Origin: Acidobacteria bacterium 13_1_20CM_3_53_8
Lineage (GTDB): Bacteria; Acidobacteriota; Blastocatellia; Pyrinomonadales; Pyrinomonadaceae
NCBI GenBank assembly: GCA_001920415.1
Contig: MNJR01000079.1
Location: 1 to 35,188 of the forward strand
Reading direction: 5' to 3'
DNA: 35,188 bases
Part shown: piece by piece, positions 10,096 through 18,184 of the stretch
Position numbering within the stretch: position 1 is the first letter of the stretch
Layout of the letters: the number at the start of each line of letters is the position of its first letter
Translations under genes and position numbers: made by a program
The notes under the pieces: model-generated
What the model saw: the letters and a program-made list of their open reading frames with translations, nothing else
Databases searched by the model: none
What the model was told of the DNA's origin: nothing

Positions 10096-11208
10096 TCAGA
10101 TACGCATGGGCATGATGATGTATTTATATTCATAGTCCGGTTCTGACGCAGGGCGAAGCTGCGCTTGAGAGTTTCCGTCCTTGAACTCGAAGGCGACTTG
10201 CCCCTCGCCCATGACGTTTAGGAAGTCTTGCAGATACTGTGCATTGAATCCTATCTCGGCCTCGTCGCCGTTGTAATCAGTCTCGACCACTTCGAGCGCC
10301 TCTCCCTCTTCAGCGTTCTGTGAACTGATCTGAAGTTGGTTCGGAGCTAGACGAAAGCGTATGGCGTGAGAGCGGTCGTCGGCCATGAGAGCTACGCGGC
10401 GTATGGCCTGATTCAGTTGCACGCTATCGAAGACGACAGACTTATCGTTAGACTTTGGCATCACCATCTCGTAGTTCGGGAACTGACCTGAAAGCTTGCG
10501 CGAGATTAGAAGGTGCGGCCCAACCTCAAAGTAGATGTGGTTCTCGTCCGAGCCAAGACTTATCTCGCCTTCGTAGCCCGCAGTAAGCTTGGTCAGTTCT
10601 GCCAGCGTCTTACGGGGTATAAGGGCGTCCATAGCCTCCGTAGAGCCGTTTTTCCCTAAATCCTGACGCGCTATGTAGGCCAGGCGATGCCCGTCCGTTG
10701 TGACCATCTTAGCGCCCGATTTGTCTAGGATGAATTTCGCGCCGGAGAGCGTGTAACGCGACTCTTCCTGCGTGATGGCGAAGATGGTGCGGTCAATGAA
10801 GGATTTAAATATATCCGCCGGAAGTTTCGTCGGCGCAGATTTGAAGCTTGGCACTTCCGGGAACTGGTCACGCGCAACACCGGCTACTTTGAAATTAGAG
10901 CTCTGGCACTTGACCGTGACCCACTCGTTCTCCTCTTTGCGAAAGCTCACGGGCGCGTCCGGCAAAAGGCGCGCGATGTCGAAAAGCTTTCGCGCCTGAA
11001 CGCACATTGTACCCGGCGTCTTAATCTCGGCCTCAGTCTCGCACCGGATAGTAATGTCCAGGTCTGTGCCTATGATTCGGATTGTGTTCTCGCCGACCGA
11101 TTCGATGAGAATGTTTGAGAGAACAGGGATGGTATTCTTCTTCTCGACTACCCCTTGGACGAAACCCAGTTCTTTCTGAAGAGTGTTCTTGCTAATAACG
11201 AATTCCAT
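10096..11208 (-). CDS. dnaN: DNA polymerase III beta subunit (sliding clamp)
   Basis: 370 residues, usual clamp length of three repeated domains. The N-terminus MEFVISKNTLQKELGFVQGV, the segment TIPVLSNILIE (about residues 27-37) and the ending YIIMPMRI are characteristic. The final PMR(L/I) belongs to the protein-binding pocket. It forms the dimeric ring that tethers polymerase III to DNA. GAGGAG lies 6-7 bases before the ATG (RBS at plus 11213-11219). It lies downstream of dnaA with a 380-base origin-like spacer between them, and is followed by a terminator hairpin. Confidence 0.98.
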   Translation of the reverse strand: MEFVISKNTLQKELGFVQGVVEKKNTIPVLSNILIESVGENTIRIIGTDLDITIRCETEAEIKTPGTMCVQARKLFDIARLLPDAPVSFRKEENEWVTVKCQSSNFKVAGVARDQFPEVPSFKSAPTKLPADIFKSFIDRTIFAITQEESRYTLSGAKFILDKSGAKMVTTDGHRLAYIARQDLGKNGSTEAMDALIPRKTLAELTKLTAGYEGEISLGSDENHIYFEVGPHLLISRKLSGQFPNYEMVMPKSNDKSVVFDSVQLNQAIRRVALMADDRSHAIRFRLAPNQLQISSQNAEEGEALEVVETDYNGDEAEIGFNAQYLQDFLNVMGEGQVAFEFKDGNSQAQLRPASEPDYEYKYIIMPMRI

Positions 11209-11280
11209 TTAAAACTCCTCTAAGCAATTGATATTTGAATTCTATACTCCACCAATTTTCTAACATCAAGCCGCGCCTTT

Positions 11281-11337
11281 TACTATTACTAATTAATTAA
11301 TATATATCTATTTATATATAGTAGTAGTAGTAGTGCC
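11281..11337. other. AT-rich unwinding element with DnaA-trio repeats (probable oriC core)
   Basis: 11281-11320 is almost pure A/T (TTAATTAATATATATC and similar). It is followed by five tandem TAG triplets at 11319-11333, then TGCC, then the first DnaA box at 11338. The order AT-rich element, TAG triplets, short GC-richer stretch, DnaA boxes is that of the bacterial basal unwinding system, in which DnaA loads on trinucleotides from an adjacent box and opens the duplex. The trio assignment is by pattern only. Confidence 0.8.
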
Positions 11338-11565
11338 TGTGGAAATGTGGAAAAGTCAGTTTACTGTTGATGTCAAAGGAATTGTTTTCCACAGCGGTTG
11401 TGGAAAAGATTGTGGAAAACTTTTCTCAACTGTGGAAAAGAAACTCTTCCATAAAGTTTTCCACATTTCCACAGGCATAGTTTTAAGTGATCCTGTGGAA
11501 ATGTGGAAAACTCAAGGCTAAATGTTAAGTACAAAGAACTAAGCCTAAAACGGCATTGTGGAAAA
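11338..11565. promoter_or_regulatory. DnaA-box cluster of oriC
   Basis: Eleven 9-mers of the TGTGGAAAA/TGTGGAAAT type were counted. Forward: 11338, 11346, 11399, 11411, 11431, 11494, 11502 and 11557. Reverse: 11385, 11457 and 11465. Three pairs overlap by one base as TGTGGAAATGTGGAAAA (11338-11354, 11494-11510, and inverted at 11457-11473). A further copy is at 11626, inside the end of dnaA. The whole dnaA-dnaN spacer (11209-11587) holds no gene. Confidence 0.9.
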
Positions 11566-11587
11566 CTTTCCTTCGAAAGCCCTTTAA

Positions 11588-12667
11588 CTACTTGCAAAGA
11601 TTGTCCATAAGGTCGCTCACAACCCTGTGGAAATTTGGGTCCTTCAAAACCAGCGCTCCAATCTTGTCAACGGAGTGGATCACGGTCGTGTGATGCTTGC
11701 CTCCGAACTCACGACCTATCTCCGGGAAGCTATGTTTCGTCAACCTCTTGCACAAGTACATAGCTACCTGTCTGGGCACGGCAATCTGTCGCGCGTTGCT
11801 CTTTGATTTCAGTTCGTCAACGCGCAACCTGTAATGATTGGCAACGGCCTGCTGAATCTGTTCCATAGTAATTCCGGCAGGCTGGTCGTCCTCTGCAATA
11901 TTGCGAATAGCGTCCTGGGCGAGCATCTTCGAGATGGGCACGCCGCGCAATGACGCAATAGCAACGAGACGAACGAGTGAGCCTTCCAATTCGCGTATAT
12001 TGCTTTTAACTTTGCTGGCTATGAAGAAGGCCACATCGTCTGGAAGTTGAACGCCGTCCAGATCAGCCTTGCGTTTGAGAATTGCCACCTTGGTTTCAAG
12101 GTCGGGCGGTTCCATGTCAGCTATCAGTCCCCATTCGAAACGAGAATGCAGCCTCTCTTCAAGAGTCGGAATCTCGCGCGGCGGACAGTCAGAAGTAATC
12201 ACGATCTGCTTCTGCCCGTCGTAAAGCGCATTGAAAGTGTGGAAGAACTCTTCCTGCGTTCGCTCCTTGCCAGCCATGAACTGTATGTCGTCCATCAGGA
12301 GGACATCAATCGAGCGATATTTCTCACGGAAAGTCTGAGCCTTGTCATAGCGGATAGCGTTAATCAACTCATTCATGAACTTCTCGGCAGAGATATAGGA
12401 TAGGCGCAGGTGGCGGTTGCGCTCCTTTATTGCATGACCCGCCGCATGCATCAAGTGGGTTTTCCCTAATCCCACACCACCATATATATATAGTGGGTTA
12501 TAGGTTTTGCCAGGTGCTTCCGCAATAGCTAGAGCCGCTGCGTGTGCGAACTGATTGCAGGAGCCTACTACAAAAGTCTGGAACGGATATTTCGGGTTGA
12601 GCGAAAGCTCAATCGGCTCTATATCAACGCAAGTTTTCGCGCCCGGCGTCAGCCCATCAGAGACCCA
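11588..12667 (-). CDS. dnaA: Chromosomal replication initiator DnaA, AAA+ and DNA-binding part (domains III-IV), out of frame with its N-terminus
   Basis: This frame is open from just after a stop at 12668-12670 to the stop at 11588. It encodes a complete domain [19 protein letters not shown] entry strand, Walker [10 protein letters not shown], Walker [10 protein letters not shown], sensor region, and the domain IV signature [15 protein letters not shown] that reads the DnaA box. There is no ATG, GTG or TTG between 12667 and the Walker A region, so independent initiation would delete the ATP site; the first ATG (near 12445) is past the P-loop lysine. The N-terminal part (12649-13008) is in the neighbouring frame. 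Joined by a one-base shift the protein would be about 470 residues, a normal DnaA length. The protein is surely DnaA; whether the break is real is discussed in the findings. Confidence 0.9.
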   Translation of the reverse strand, partial: WVSDGLTPGAKTCVDIEPIELSLNPKYPFQTFVVGSCNQFAHAAALAIAEAPGKTYNPLYIYGGVGLGKTHLMHAAGHAIKERNRHLRLSYISAEKFMNELINAIRYDKAQTFREKYRSIDVLLMDDIQFMAGKERTQEEFFHTFNALYDGQKQIVITSDCPPREIPTLEERLHSRFEWGLIADMEPPDLETKVAILKRKADLDGVQLPDDVAFFIASKVKSNIRELEGSLVRLVAIASLRGVPISKMLAQDAIRNIAEDDQPAGITMEQIQQAVANHYRLRVDELKSKSNARQIAVPRQVAMYLCKRLTKHSFPEIGREFGGKHHTTVIHSVDKIGALVLKDPNFHRVVSDLMDNLCK

Positions 12668-13008
12668 TTACCTGTCGTCTCCTTAAGCTTATACTCTCCC
12701 GCCTCTTTAATTGACTCTTCAGAATCCGGCTGCGCGGCGTGTTCTTCGTCCTCCTCGATCATCCAGTCAACGTGATATTCGGCTAAATTCAACTCTTCGA
12801 GCGATTGATCTAGAACTTCCGAATAGTTAGAGCTGATCCAGTCTTTTATCACCTGATTCGGGGCACGCAGGTGCAAGACGTGCTCCGCGTTGTCACAGCC
12901 TTCAAATCGTATCGGGCGAAACCACGTCTCGAAACTCTGTCGGTTCAGCCGCTTCTCAACGGCATGCAAAATGTTGCTCCAAATTCTATTCTCAATCGCA
13001 GTACTCAT
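12649..13008 (-). CDS. dnaA: DnaA N-terminal part (domains I-II), ends at a frame change
   Basis: 119 residues. Residues 1 to about 80 match DnaA domain I, the DnaB/DiaA-interaction and self-association domain: [24 protein letters not shown], then [18 protein letters not shown]. Residues 85-119 are acidic, low-complexity linker (domain II). The frame stops at 12649 and domain III continues in the adjacent frame, with the two frames overlapping for only about 19 bases (12649-12667). The ATG at 13006-13008 has only a weak GGACGG-like site upstream. Upstream of this start is a DnaA-box cluster, which suggests autoregulation. Confidence 0.88.
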   Translation of the reverse strand: MSTAIENRIWSNILHAVEKRLNRQSFETWFRPIRFEGCDNAEHVLHLRAPNQVIKDWISSNYSEVLDQSLEELNLAEYHVDWMIEEDEEHAAQPDSEESIKEAGEYKLKETTGNGSLMG

Positions 13009-13179
13009 AATTTTGACCGTCCTGTCTCCAGAAGGGTTGACGTTTACGACGCAGACGCAAAGCCGTCACAAAACGATACGCCGTTTCCACCTTTACCTCT
13101 CAACCATTTTCTTGAGTGATATAGCGGAAGGTGTTGAAAAAGCACCCGCTTGGGATAATTCACCGCCCAGTGCCCTCGT

Positions 13180-13213
13180 TTTTCCACAGGGTTTTCCACA
13201 GCCCTGTGGAAAA
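13180..13213. promoter_or_regulatory. Second DnaA-box cluster, upstream of dnaA
   Basis: Three boxes lie within 34 bases: TTTTCCACA at 13180-13188 and 13192-13200, and TGTGGAAAA at 13205-13213. With the dnaN-side cluster this gives the bipartite arrangement flanking dnaA that is known from Bacillus subtilis and Helicobacter origins. It could also repress dnaA transcription. Confidence 0.8.
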
Positions 13214-13531
13214 CAAATTAAGACTTAAAGTAATGCTTTAAGTATTTCTTTTTCAACAACTTACAGCGATAAGATTCATCCGAAACGGCGCGGAGACTAG
13301 CACAATATAAGGCGAGAAGCAAGAGAAATCCACAGGCTTTGAAAAATATTTTTTAGAGGCTGTTGAAAGTCCTATTTTTGTTGGTTTTTTCGTTTTGACT
13401 ATCTCCAGCAAATTCCGCAAAAGGACTGTTTTAGAACAGTCAGCTGAACAAATAAAAATAGTTTGAGCAAAGCTTTTTCATAAAAATTGCTCTATACATT
13501 TCAAAATTCTTGTCTCGTATGCCCGGCTTTC

Positions 13532-13560
13532 TTGACAGAAAGCCTCTGCGAAGTTAGTCT
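13532..13560 (+). promoter_or_regulatory. Candidate promoter of the rpmH-rnpA operon
   Basis: A perfect TTGACA (13532-13537) lies 17 bases before TAGTCT (13555-13560), and the rpmH ATG follows 33 bases later. Confidence 0.5.
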
Positions 13561-13593
13561 TACCCTTTTCGTTTAGCTGGAGAATTATCAACT

Positions 13594-13740
13594 ATGCCGA
13601 AGAGAACCTTTCAACCGAACAATCGTCGCCGTGCTAAGACACATGGCTTCCGCGCACGCATGGCGACCAAAAATGGTCGTCTGGTGCTGAAAAGACGGCG
13701 CGCTAAGGGGCGTAAACGCCTGACCCCGTCCCATTACTAG
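13594..13740 (+). CDS. rpmH: Large ribosomal subunit protein bL34
   Basis: 48 residues, highly basic. It starts [19 protein letters not shown] and contains the family core [11 protein letters not shown] and the basic ending [10 protein letters not shown]. This is the standard bL34 length and sequence. It binds 23S rRNA in the large subunit. TGGAG lies about 11 bases before the ATG. It heads the rightward operon with rnpA 17 bases downstream, the classic order next to dnaA. Certain despite its small size. Confidence 0.97.
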   Translation: MPKRTFQPNNRRRAKTHGFRARMATKNGRLVLKRRRAKGRKRLTPSHY

Positions 13741-13757
13741 GATTTTCACGGAAAAGC

Positions 13758-14114
13758 TTGTCTAAGCAGTTACACCTTCGCAATTCGGAGGAGTTTCGAG
13801 TCGTTTATGGGCAAGGCATACGATACGACAGCCGCCTGTTTACGGTTTTCGTACTTCCGAATTGTCTGGCGCATCATAGATTTGGCTTAACAGCCTCCCG
13901 GAAAGCTACAGGCAATGCCGTGGAGAGAAATCGCTCCAAGCGGTTGCTACGTGAGGCATTCCGTTTGAGCGCCGGAAAACTTGCTGACTTGCAAAAAAAA
14001 TACGATTGGGTGCTGAACGCACGGCGCTCGATTTTGCAGGTTAAGGTAGGGGCAGTGCTTGAGGAGTTTCAGCAGATCGTAGAACTGGTGGCGGATAGAG
14101 AGCAGAAGTCTTAG
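13758..14114 (+). CDS. rnpA: Ribonuclease P protein component
   Basis: 118 residues, usual length. The conserved RNR-type motif [17 protein letters not shown] (about residues 53-69) is the RNA-binding signature, and the [14 protein letters not shown] strand precedes it. With the RNase P RNA (not in this window) it matures tRNA 5' ends. The start is TTG at 13758, 17 bases after the rpmH stop, with GGAAAAG as a modest ribosome-binding site. It is followed 13 bases later by yidD. Identity is clear from motif and context. Confidence 0.95.
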   Translation: MSKQLHLRNSEEFRVVYGQGIRYDSRLFTVFVLPNCLAHHRFGLTASRKATGNAVERNRSKRLLREAFRLSAGKLADLQKKYDWVLNARRSILQVKVGAVLEEFQQIVELVADREQKS

Positions 14115-14127
14115 AGGTGTAGGAACG

Positions 14128-14337
14128 ATGCGATTTGTTCTGATTACCTTGTTAAAGTTTTACAAGCTCGCTGTCTCGCCTCTGCTTCCCCCTTCGTGCC
14201 GTTTTGTTCCAACGTGCTCTGAGTATGCGAGCGAAGCGATTGAGCGATATGGTGCTCTGCGGGGAAGTTGGATGGGAGTGCGACGCGTGCTGCGTTGTCA
14301 TCCTTTTCATCCAGGAGGCTACGATCCTGTAAAGTGA
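14128..14337 (+). CDS. yidD: Membrane protein insertion efficiency factor YidD
   Basis: 69 residues. The family core is complete: [20 protein letters not shown] near residues 12-31 with the conserved cysteines, [10 protein letters not shown], and the C-terminal [13 protein letters not shown]. It is a small amphipathic protein at the inner face of the membrane that assists YidC/Sec insertion. It lies between rnpA and yidC, its universal position. Its AGGTGTAGG upstream element overlaps the end of rnpA. Confidence 0.96.
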   Translation: MRFVLITLLKFYKLAVSPLLPPSCRFVPTCSEYASEAIERYGALRGSWMGVRRVLRCHPFHPGGYDPVK

Positions 14338-14418
14338 AATGCAGGAACCGTGCGCGCTTTGACTATCTAATGGTGTGCGGCCACTGAATAATAGTTTTGA
14401 ATTCGTAAATTAAATCAG

Positions 14419-16260
14419 ATGCAAAAGCGCTTTATTCTCGCTCTTATCATTTCAACGGCGATTTTGATTGGGTGGACTTACCTGTTCCCCGCCAAGCCTA
14501 CGCAGCCGAGCAATAATTCCAACACGCAGCAGGCCGCTAATAATTCGCCTACGCCGCTCGTGCAGCCCGAAGCGACACCATCACAGCAGCAGCAGACTGC
14601 ACAGCCTGAAGTTTCTGTTTCCGACAACACGCCCCAACGCAAAATCATAATCAAGTCTCCGCTGTACGAAGCGGAGTTGAATACTAAAGGCGCGGTTGCC
14701 ACAAGCTGGGTCGTTAAGAAGAACAAATCATCGGGTGTGCCTCTCTCCTCGGCGGGTGGAAGCAGGCAGAACCCTCTACCGCTTCAGCTCATCTCTCAAG
14801 AAGGCGTTCAAAGAGGCGAAGCGCCGCTCCGTGTTGTTACCGACAACGAAGACGTGAATAAGGTTCTCGCTTCAAGAAACTACAAGCTCAATGGAGCGAG
14901 TGACGACGGCAGCGATTTTGTAGTTGATCTTCCATCGGGAGTGAGACGGCTTGAGTTCACACTTCATGATGATGCTACGCACGTTGATATTGTCAAAACT
15001 ATTACCTTCAATGCTGATAGCTACAGCGCGCTCCTGGAAGTGAAACTCACGCGTGACGGTCAGACAATTCCACAGGCGAAGCTCACAATAGGGCCAAGCA
15101 TTGGCGACCAGGGCATCACGCATTACACATTCTATTCCGTCGCGCCCGAAGGCATAGCAGTAGTTGATGAGAAGAGAGCAAGCGGCCTTCAGGCAAAGAC
15201 GATTAATGAGAATAAGCAGAGTCCAGATCACCTTGCAGTTAACGGCGAAGTTGGCTGGGCAGGTGTCGGTGATACTTACTTCGCTATGCTCGCCGTGCCT
15301 TCTAAAAAACTTTCCGGCCTTGAGTATAGAACAACAAAATACGAGCAGGACATTGCGGACGGAAAGAAAGAGCCTCGCTATCTTGTCACTGCTTTAGTTC
15401 CGATTCCAACTGATGGCTCGGTTACGAGTCTTTATGTTGGGCCAAAAGATGTCTATCTTTTGAATGCAGCCAGCGCTGAGATTAGCGGCATTGTGAATCG
15501 GCCAGTTGATCTTGGTCAGGCGATTGACTACGGTTGGTTGAGCTATCTTTCGCGTCCTCTTGCCGCTCCTATACTTTGGTCTATCAAGCACTTATATCAA
15601 TTGACGGGCAGCTATGGTCTGGCAATCATTATCTTCACTATTATCATTTATTCGCTTTTCTTCCCCTTAAAATGGCAGTCTTCTAGGAAGATGAAGAAGG
15701 CGCAGAAGTACGCGCCGCGCATGAAGGAGTTGCAGGAGAAGATCAAGGGGATGAAGCAGAGCGACCCGCGTTTGAAAGAGCTTCAAGTGGAGCAACTGCG
15801 TTTGATGAAGGAAGCGAATCCGCTCGGCGGCTGCCTTCCGCTTCTCATTCAGATGCCGTTTCTCTTCGCGCTCTATCGCGCAATAACAATCTCGATTGAT
15901 TTTCGTCAGGCAACTTTTCTCTGGATTCCAGACCTTTCGGCTGCGGAGCCAACATTCATTCACATCCTGCCGCTTCTCATGGCAGGTTCTATGATAGTTC
16001 TACAGGTTATTACGCCAGCGCCTTCTACAGACCCTATGCAGCGTTGGATGATGGCGATAATGATGCCGCTGCTGATGCTATACATGCTGTGGAGCGCGCC
16101 CGCAGGTTTGCTCGTCTACTGGTTGGTAGGAAACGTAGTGGGCTTCAGCCAGCAGTTCCTCATTAATCGCATGACGAAGTCGGAAGATGATCAGGGGCCG
16201 CCGGAGAAAAAACCTGAGAGGGCTAATAGCAAAAAGTTGAGCGCGGCGCGGGCTTCATAA
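14419..16260 (+). CDS. yidC: Membrane protein insertase YidC
   Basis: 613 residues, of the Gram-negative type. An N-terminal signal-anchor helix (residues 3-24, ending WTYLFPAK) is followed by a Gln/Asn/Pro-rich linker and a large periplasmic domain (about 70-370). The insertase core follows, with SYGLAIIIFTIIIYSLFFPL, a charged cytoplasmic hairpin (about 425-465, Lys-rich), NPLGGCLPLLIQMPFLFALY, and two further helices ending LLVYWLVGNVVGFSQQ. It inserts and folds inner-membrane proteins, notably Fo ATP synthase subunits, some of whose genes lie downstream. The large periplasmic domain implies a diderm envelope. It follows yidD by 81 bases. Confidence 0.97.
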   Translation: MQKRFILALIISTAILIGWTYLFPAKPTQPSNNSNTQQAANNSPTPLVQPEATPSQQQQTAQPEVSVSDNTPQRKIIIKSPLYEAELNTKGAVATSWVVKKNKSSGVPLSSAGGSRQNPLPLQLISQEGVQRGEAPLRVVTDNEDVNKVLASRNYKLNGASDDGSDFVVDLPSGVRRLEFTLHDDATHVDIVKTITFNADSYSALLEVKLTRDGQTIPQAKLTIGPSIGDQGITHYTFYSVAPEGIAVVDEKRASGLQAKTINENKQSPDHLAVNGEVGWAGVGDTYFAMLAVPSKKLSGLEYRTTKYEQDIADGKKEPRYLVTALVPIPTDGSVTSLYVGPKDVYLLNAASAEISGIVNRPVDLGQAIDYGWLSYLSRPLAAPILWSIKHLYQLTGSYGLAIIIFTIIIYSLFFPLKWQSSRKMKKAQKYAPRMKELQEKIKGMKQSDPRLKELQVEQLRLMKEANPLGGCLPLLIQMPFLFALYRAITISIDFRQATFLWIPDLSAAEPTFIHILPLLMAGSMIVLQVITPAPSTDPMQRWMMAIMMPLLMLYMLWSAPAGLLVYWLVGNVVGFSQQFLINRMTKSEDDQGPPEKKPERANSKKLSAARAS

Positions 16261-16316
16261 GCTACGGTCGGTTGTGATTAAATATTCGCTTCAATTCAAA
16301 AGGAGCGAGCCTGAAG

Positions 16317-16775
16317 ATGAAAGAAGTTTGCACAGAAGCGCAGGAATTTCTGAACGCAGTTTTCGAGAGCGTTGGCCTTAAGCTACACGCTGACGCAGAG
16401 GATGCCGCGGACGGATGCTTGCTGAAGATTGACGGCGATGACTCTTCGTTTTTAATGAGCGAAGGCGGTGAACTTTTAGATTCACTTCAGCATCTCGTTT
16501 ATCAATCTGTAGCTCGCAATCTTCCGCGAGGCGAGCGCATCACTTGCGACGCCGAGAACTTTCGTTCGACACGTGATGCAGAGCTTCGCGCAATGGCTCG
16601 TCATGCAGCCGAGCGTGTGCGTAAAACCGGAGAGGTGTTCACGTTTGGGCCAATGATCGCCAGCGAGCGTCGCGTAATTCATCTTTCGCTGGCAGACGAA
16701 AAAGATTTGCAAACTGAATCGGTAGGTGAAGGCCCGACTCGCAGATTGAGAGTGAGTCCGAAGTCCGGCGAATAA
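16317..16775 (+). CDS. khpB: KhpB/Jag-type RNA-binding protein with KH and R3H domains
   Basis: 152 residues. Residues about 5-75 look like the divergent KH domain of Jag/SpoIIIJ-associated proteins (LLKIDGDDSSFLMSEGGELLDSLQHLVYQ), although the GxxG loop is altered. Residues about 85-140 are an R3H domain with the hallmark ERRVIHLSL (Arg-x3-His). The N-terminal Jag-N domain of Firmicute Jag is missing. The protein binds RNA and is typically encoded straight after yidC, as here (56 bases). AGGAGCG precedes the ATG. Confidence 0.85.
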   Translation: MKEVCTEAQEFLNAVFESVGLKLHADAEDAADGCLLKIDGDDSSFLMSEGGELLDSLQHLVYQSVARNLPRGERITCDAENFRSTRDAELRAMARHAAERVRKTGEVFTFGPMIASERRVIHLSLADEKDLQTESVGEGPTRRLRVSPKSGE

Positions 16776-16811
16776 AAAATTCCTGCCTCATCTTTCTCAT
16801 TTCTCTTCGCA

Positions 16812-18182
16812 GTGCATTCGACAGACACAATCGTCGCTCTATCAACTCCGCCAGGTCGCAGCGGTATCGGCGTCATTCGCTTGAGTGGAAAAGGCGCGCT
16901 CGACATCACGCGCTCGCTTGTCAGAGACGAAGATTTTAATCCCGAACCCAACCACGTAACTTTGAAAAAAATCCGTGACCCGGAAAATGATGAAGCTATA
17001 GATCAATCGCTTATAACTTACTTCAAAGCTCCACACTCTTTCACTGGTGAAGACGTAATAGAATTAAGTTGTCATGGCTCGCCTGTTCTTCTACGCCAGA
17101 TTGTTGACCTGATTCTACGCCTTGATGCGCGCGCCGCAGACCCTGGCGAATTTACTTTGCGCGCTCTGGCTAACGGTCGGATGAATTTGAGTCAGGCGGA
17201 AGCTGTGCGCGATCTCATCAACGCGCAAACTCACGCAGCGGCGCGCCAGGCTGTGCGACAATTGGGCGGGGAACTCTCGTCACGCCTTCAGCCTATTAAA
17301 GATTCTTTGCTCGAAATTATCGTTAGACTCGAATCGTCACTCGAATTTGTAGAAGATGATTTGCCTTCAATCGAAACCTCTCACATTAGTTCAAAAATTT
17401 CTAACATAGCAGACTATGTAATGAACTTGGCCGCTACTTTCCGCGCCGGGCGGCTCTTACGAGAGGGGATTAAAGTGACATTGGTTGGCCGCCCGAACGT
17501 CGGTAAGTCTAGTGTTTTCAATGGTTTGCTGTCGTCGGATAGAGCTATAGTGACGGATATTCCAGGTACCACGCGCGACAGTTTAAGTGAACTTATAAGT
17601 TTAGAAGGTGTGCCGGTTCTCTTAACTGATACAGCAGGCATTCGCAGTTCCGATGACAAGGTAGAGAGTCTTGGGGTCGAGCGCACACGGCGTGCTATGG
17701 CCGACGCCGACCTTGTGATTGTCGTCTTAGACAGTTCAGAACCCTTTAATGCTGAAGATAATGAAGCGCTCGATTCAGTTGCCGATAACCTGCATCTTAT
17801 AGCTCATAATAAAAGTGATCTTCTCTTCTTTGAAAATAACAACATAAGTGAGATTGCTCATGGTGCTAGAGCTATAATCAATGTTTCAGCAAAAACAGGA
17901 GCTGGGCTAGATGCGCTTCGTGAAGCTATCCTTGAACCTTTCGCAATATCTGACATATATGATCCGGGCGTTTTGATAACAAATGCGCGCCATTTTGATC
18001 TGTTGCAGCGCACGCACAATGAGCTTATAACTTCTAATGAAGTTCTGGATGAAGGGCGAAGTGAAGAGCTTATTCTTGTTGGCCTGCACAATGCTTTGCG
18101 CTTTCTAGGCGAGATTACTGGCGAGACTACTACAGAGGATATTCTGTCGCAGATATTTTCGACCTTTTGCATAGGGAAGTAG
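16812..18182 (+). CDS. mnmE: tRNA uridine-5-carboxymethylaminomethyl modification GTPase MnmE
   Basis: 456 residues. The N-terminal folate-binding domain (DTIVALSTPPGRSGIGVIRLSG) is followed by the helical domain and an inserted Ras-like G domain. That domain has G1 GRPNVGKSS (about residues 228-236), G3 DTAG (about 275) and G4 NKSD (about 337). The C-terminus FCIGK carries the invariant catalytic Cys. With MnmG it installs the cmnm5 group on U34 of tRNAs. The start is GTG at 16812. The stop lies two bases before the mnmG ATG, so translation is coupled. Confidence 0.97.
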   Translation: MHSTDTIVALSTPPGRSGIGVIRLSGKGALDITRSLVRDEDFNPEPNHVTLKKIRDPENDEAIDQSLITYFKAPHSFTGEDVIELSCHGSPVLLRQIVDLILRLDARAADPGEFTLRALANGRMNLSQAEAVRDLINAQTHAAARQAVRQLGGELSSRLQPIKDSLLEIIVRLESSLEFVEDDLPSIETSHISSKISNIADYVMNLAATFRAGRLLREGIKVTLVGRPNVGKSSVFNGLLSSDRAIVTDIPGTTRDSLSELISLEGVPVLLTDTAGIRSSDDKVESLGVERTRRAMADADLVIVVLDSSEPFNAEDNEALDSVADNLHLIAHNKSDLLFFENNNISEIAHGARAIINVSAKTGAGLDALREAILEPFAISDIYDPGVLITNARHFDLLQRTHNELITSNEVLDEGRSEELILVGLHNALRFLGEITGETTTEDILSQIFSTFCIGK

Positions 18183-18184
18183 CT

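Larger units (their letters stand above)
13009..13593. other. Divergent dnaA/rpmH intergenic region with several small palindromes
   Basis: No gene is seen in these 585 bases. They contain a DnaA-box cluster (13180-13213) enclosed by a 10-bp inverted repeat (GTTGAAAAAG at 13133-13142, complement at 13248-13257). They also contain an 8-bp palindrome ACTTAAAG/CTTTAAGT (13223-13243) and a 7-bp palindrome GACTGTT/AACAGTC with a 4-base loop (13424-13441). The stretch 13330-13500 is very AT-rich. It should contain the dnaA promoter, but no convincing leftward match was found. Confidence 0.6.

Noticed and set aside
12649-12667. Programmed -1 frameshift site in dnaA
   Set aside because: No slippery X-XXY-YYZ heptamer and no strong downstream structure were seen in the 19-base overlap; kept only as an alternative to sequence error.
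18167-18184. Upstream TTG start for mnmG (six extra residues)
   Set aside because: The ATG at 18185 has AGGGAAG at proper distance and gives the normal MnmG N-terminus.
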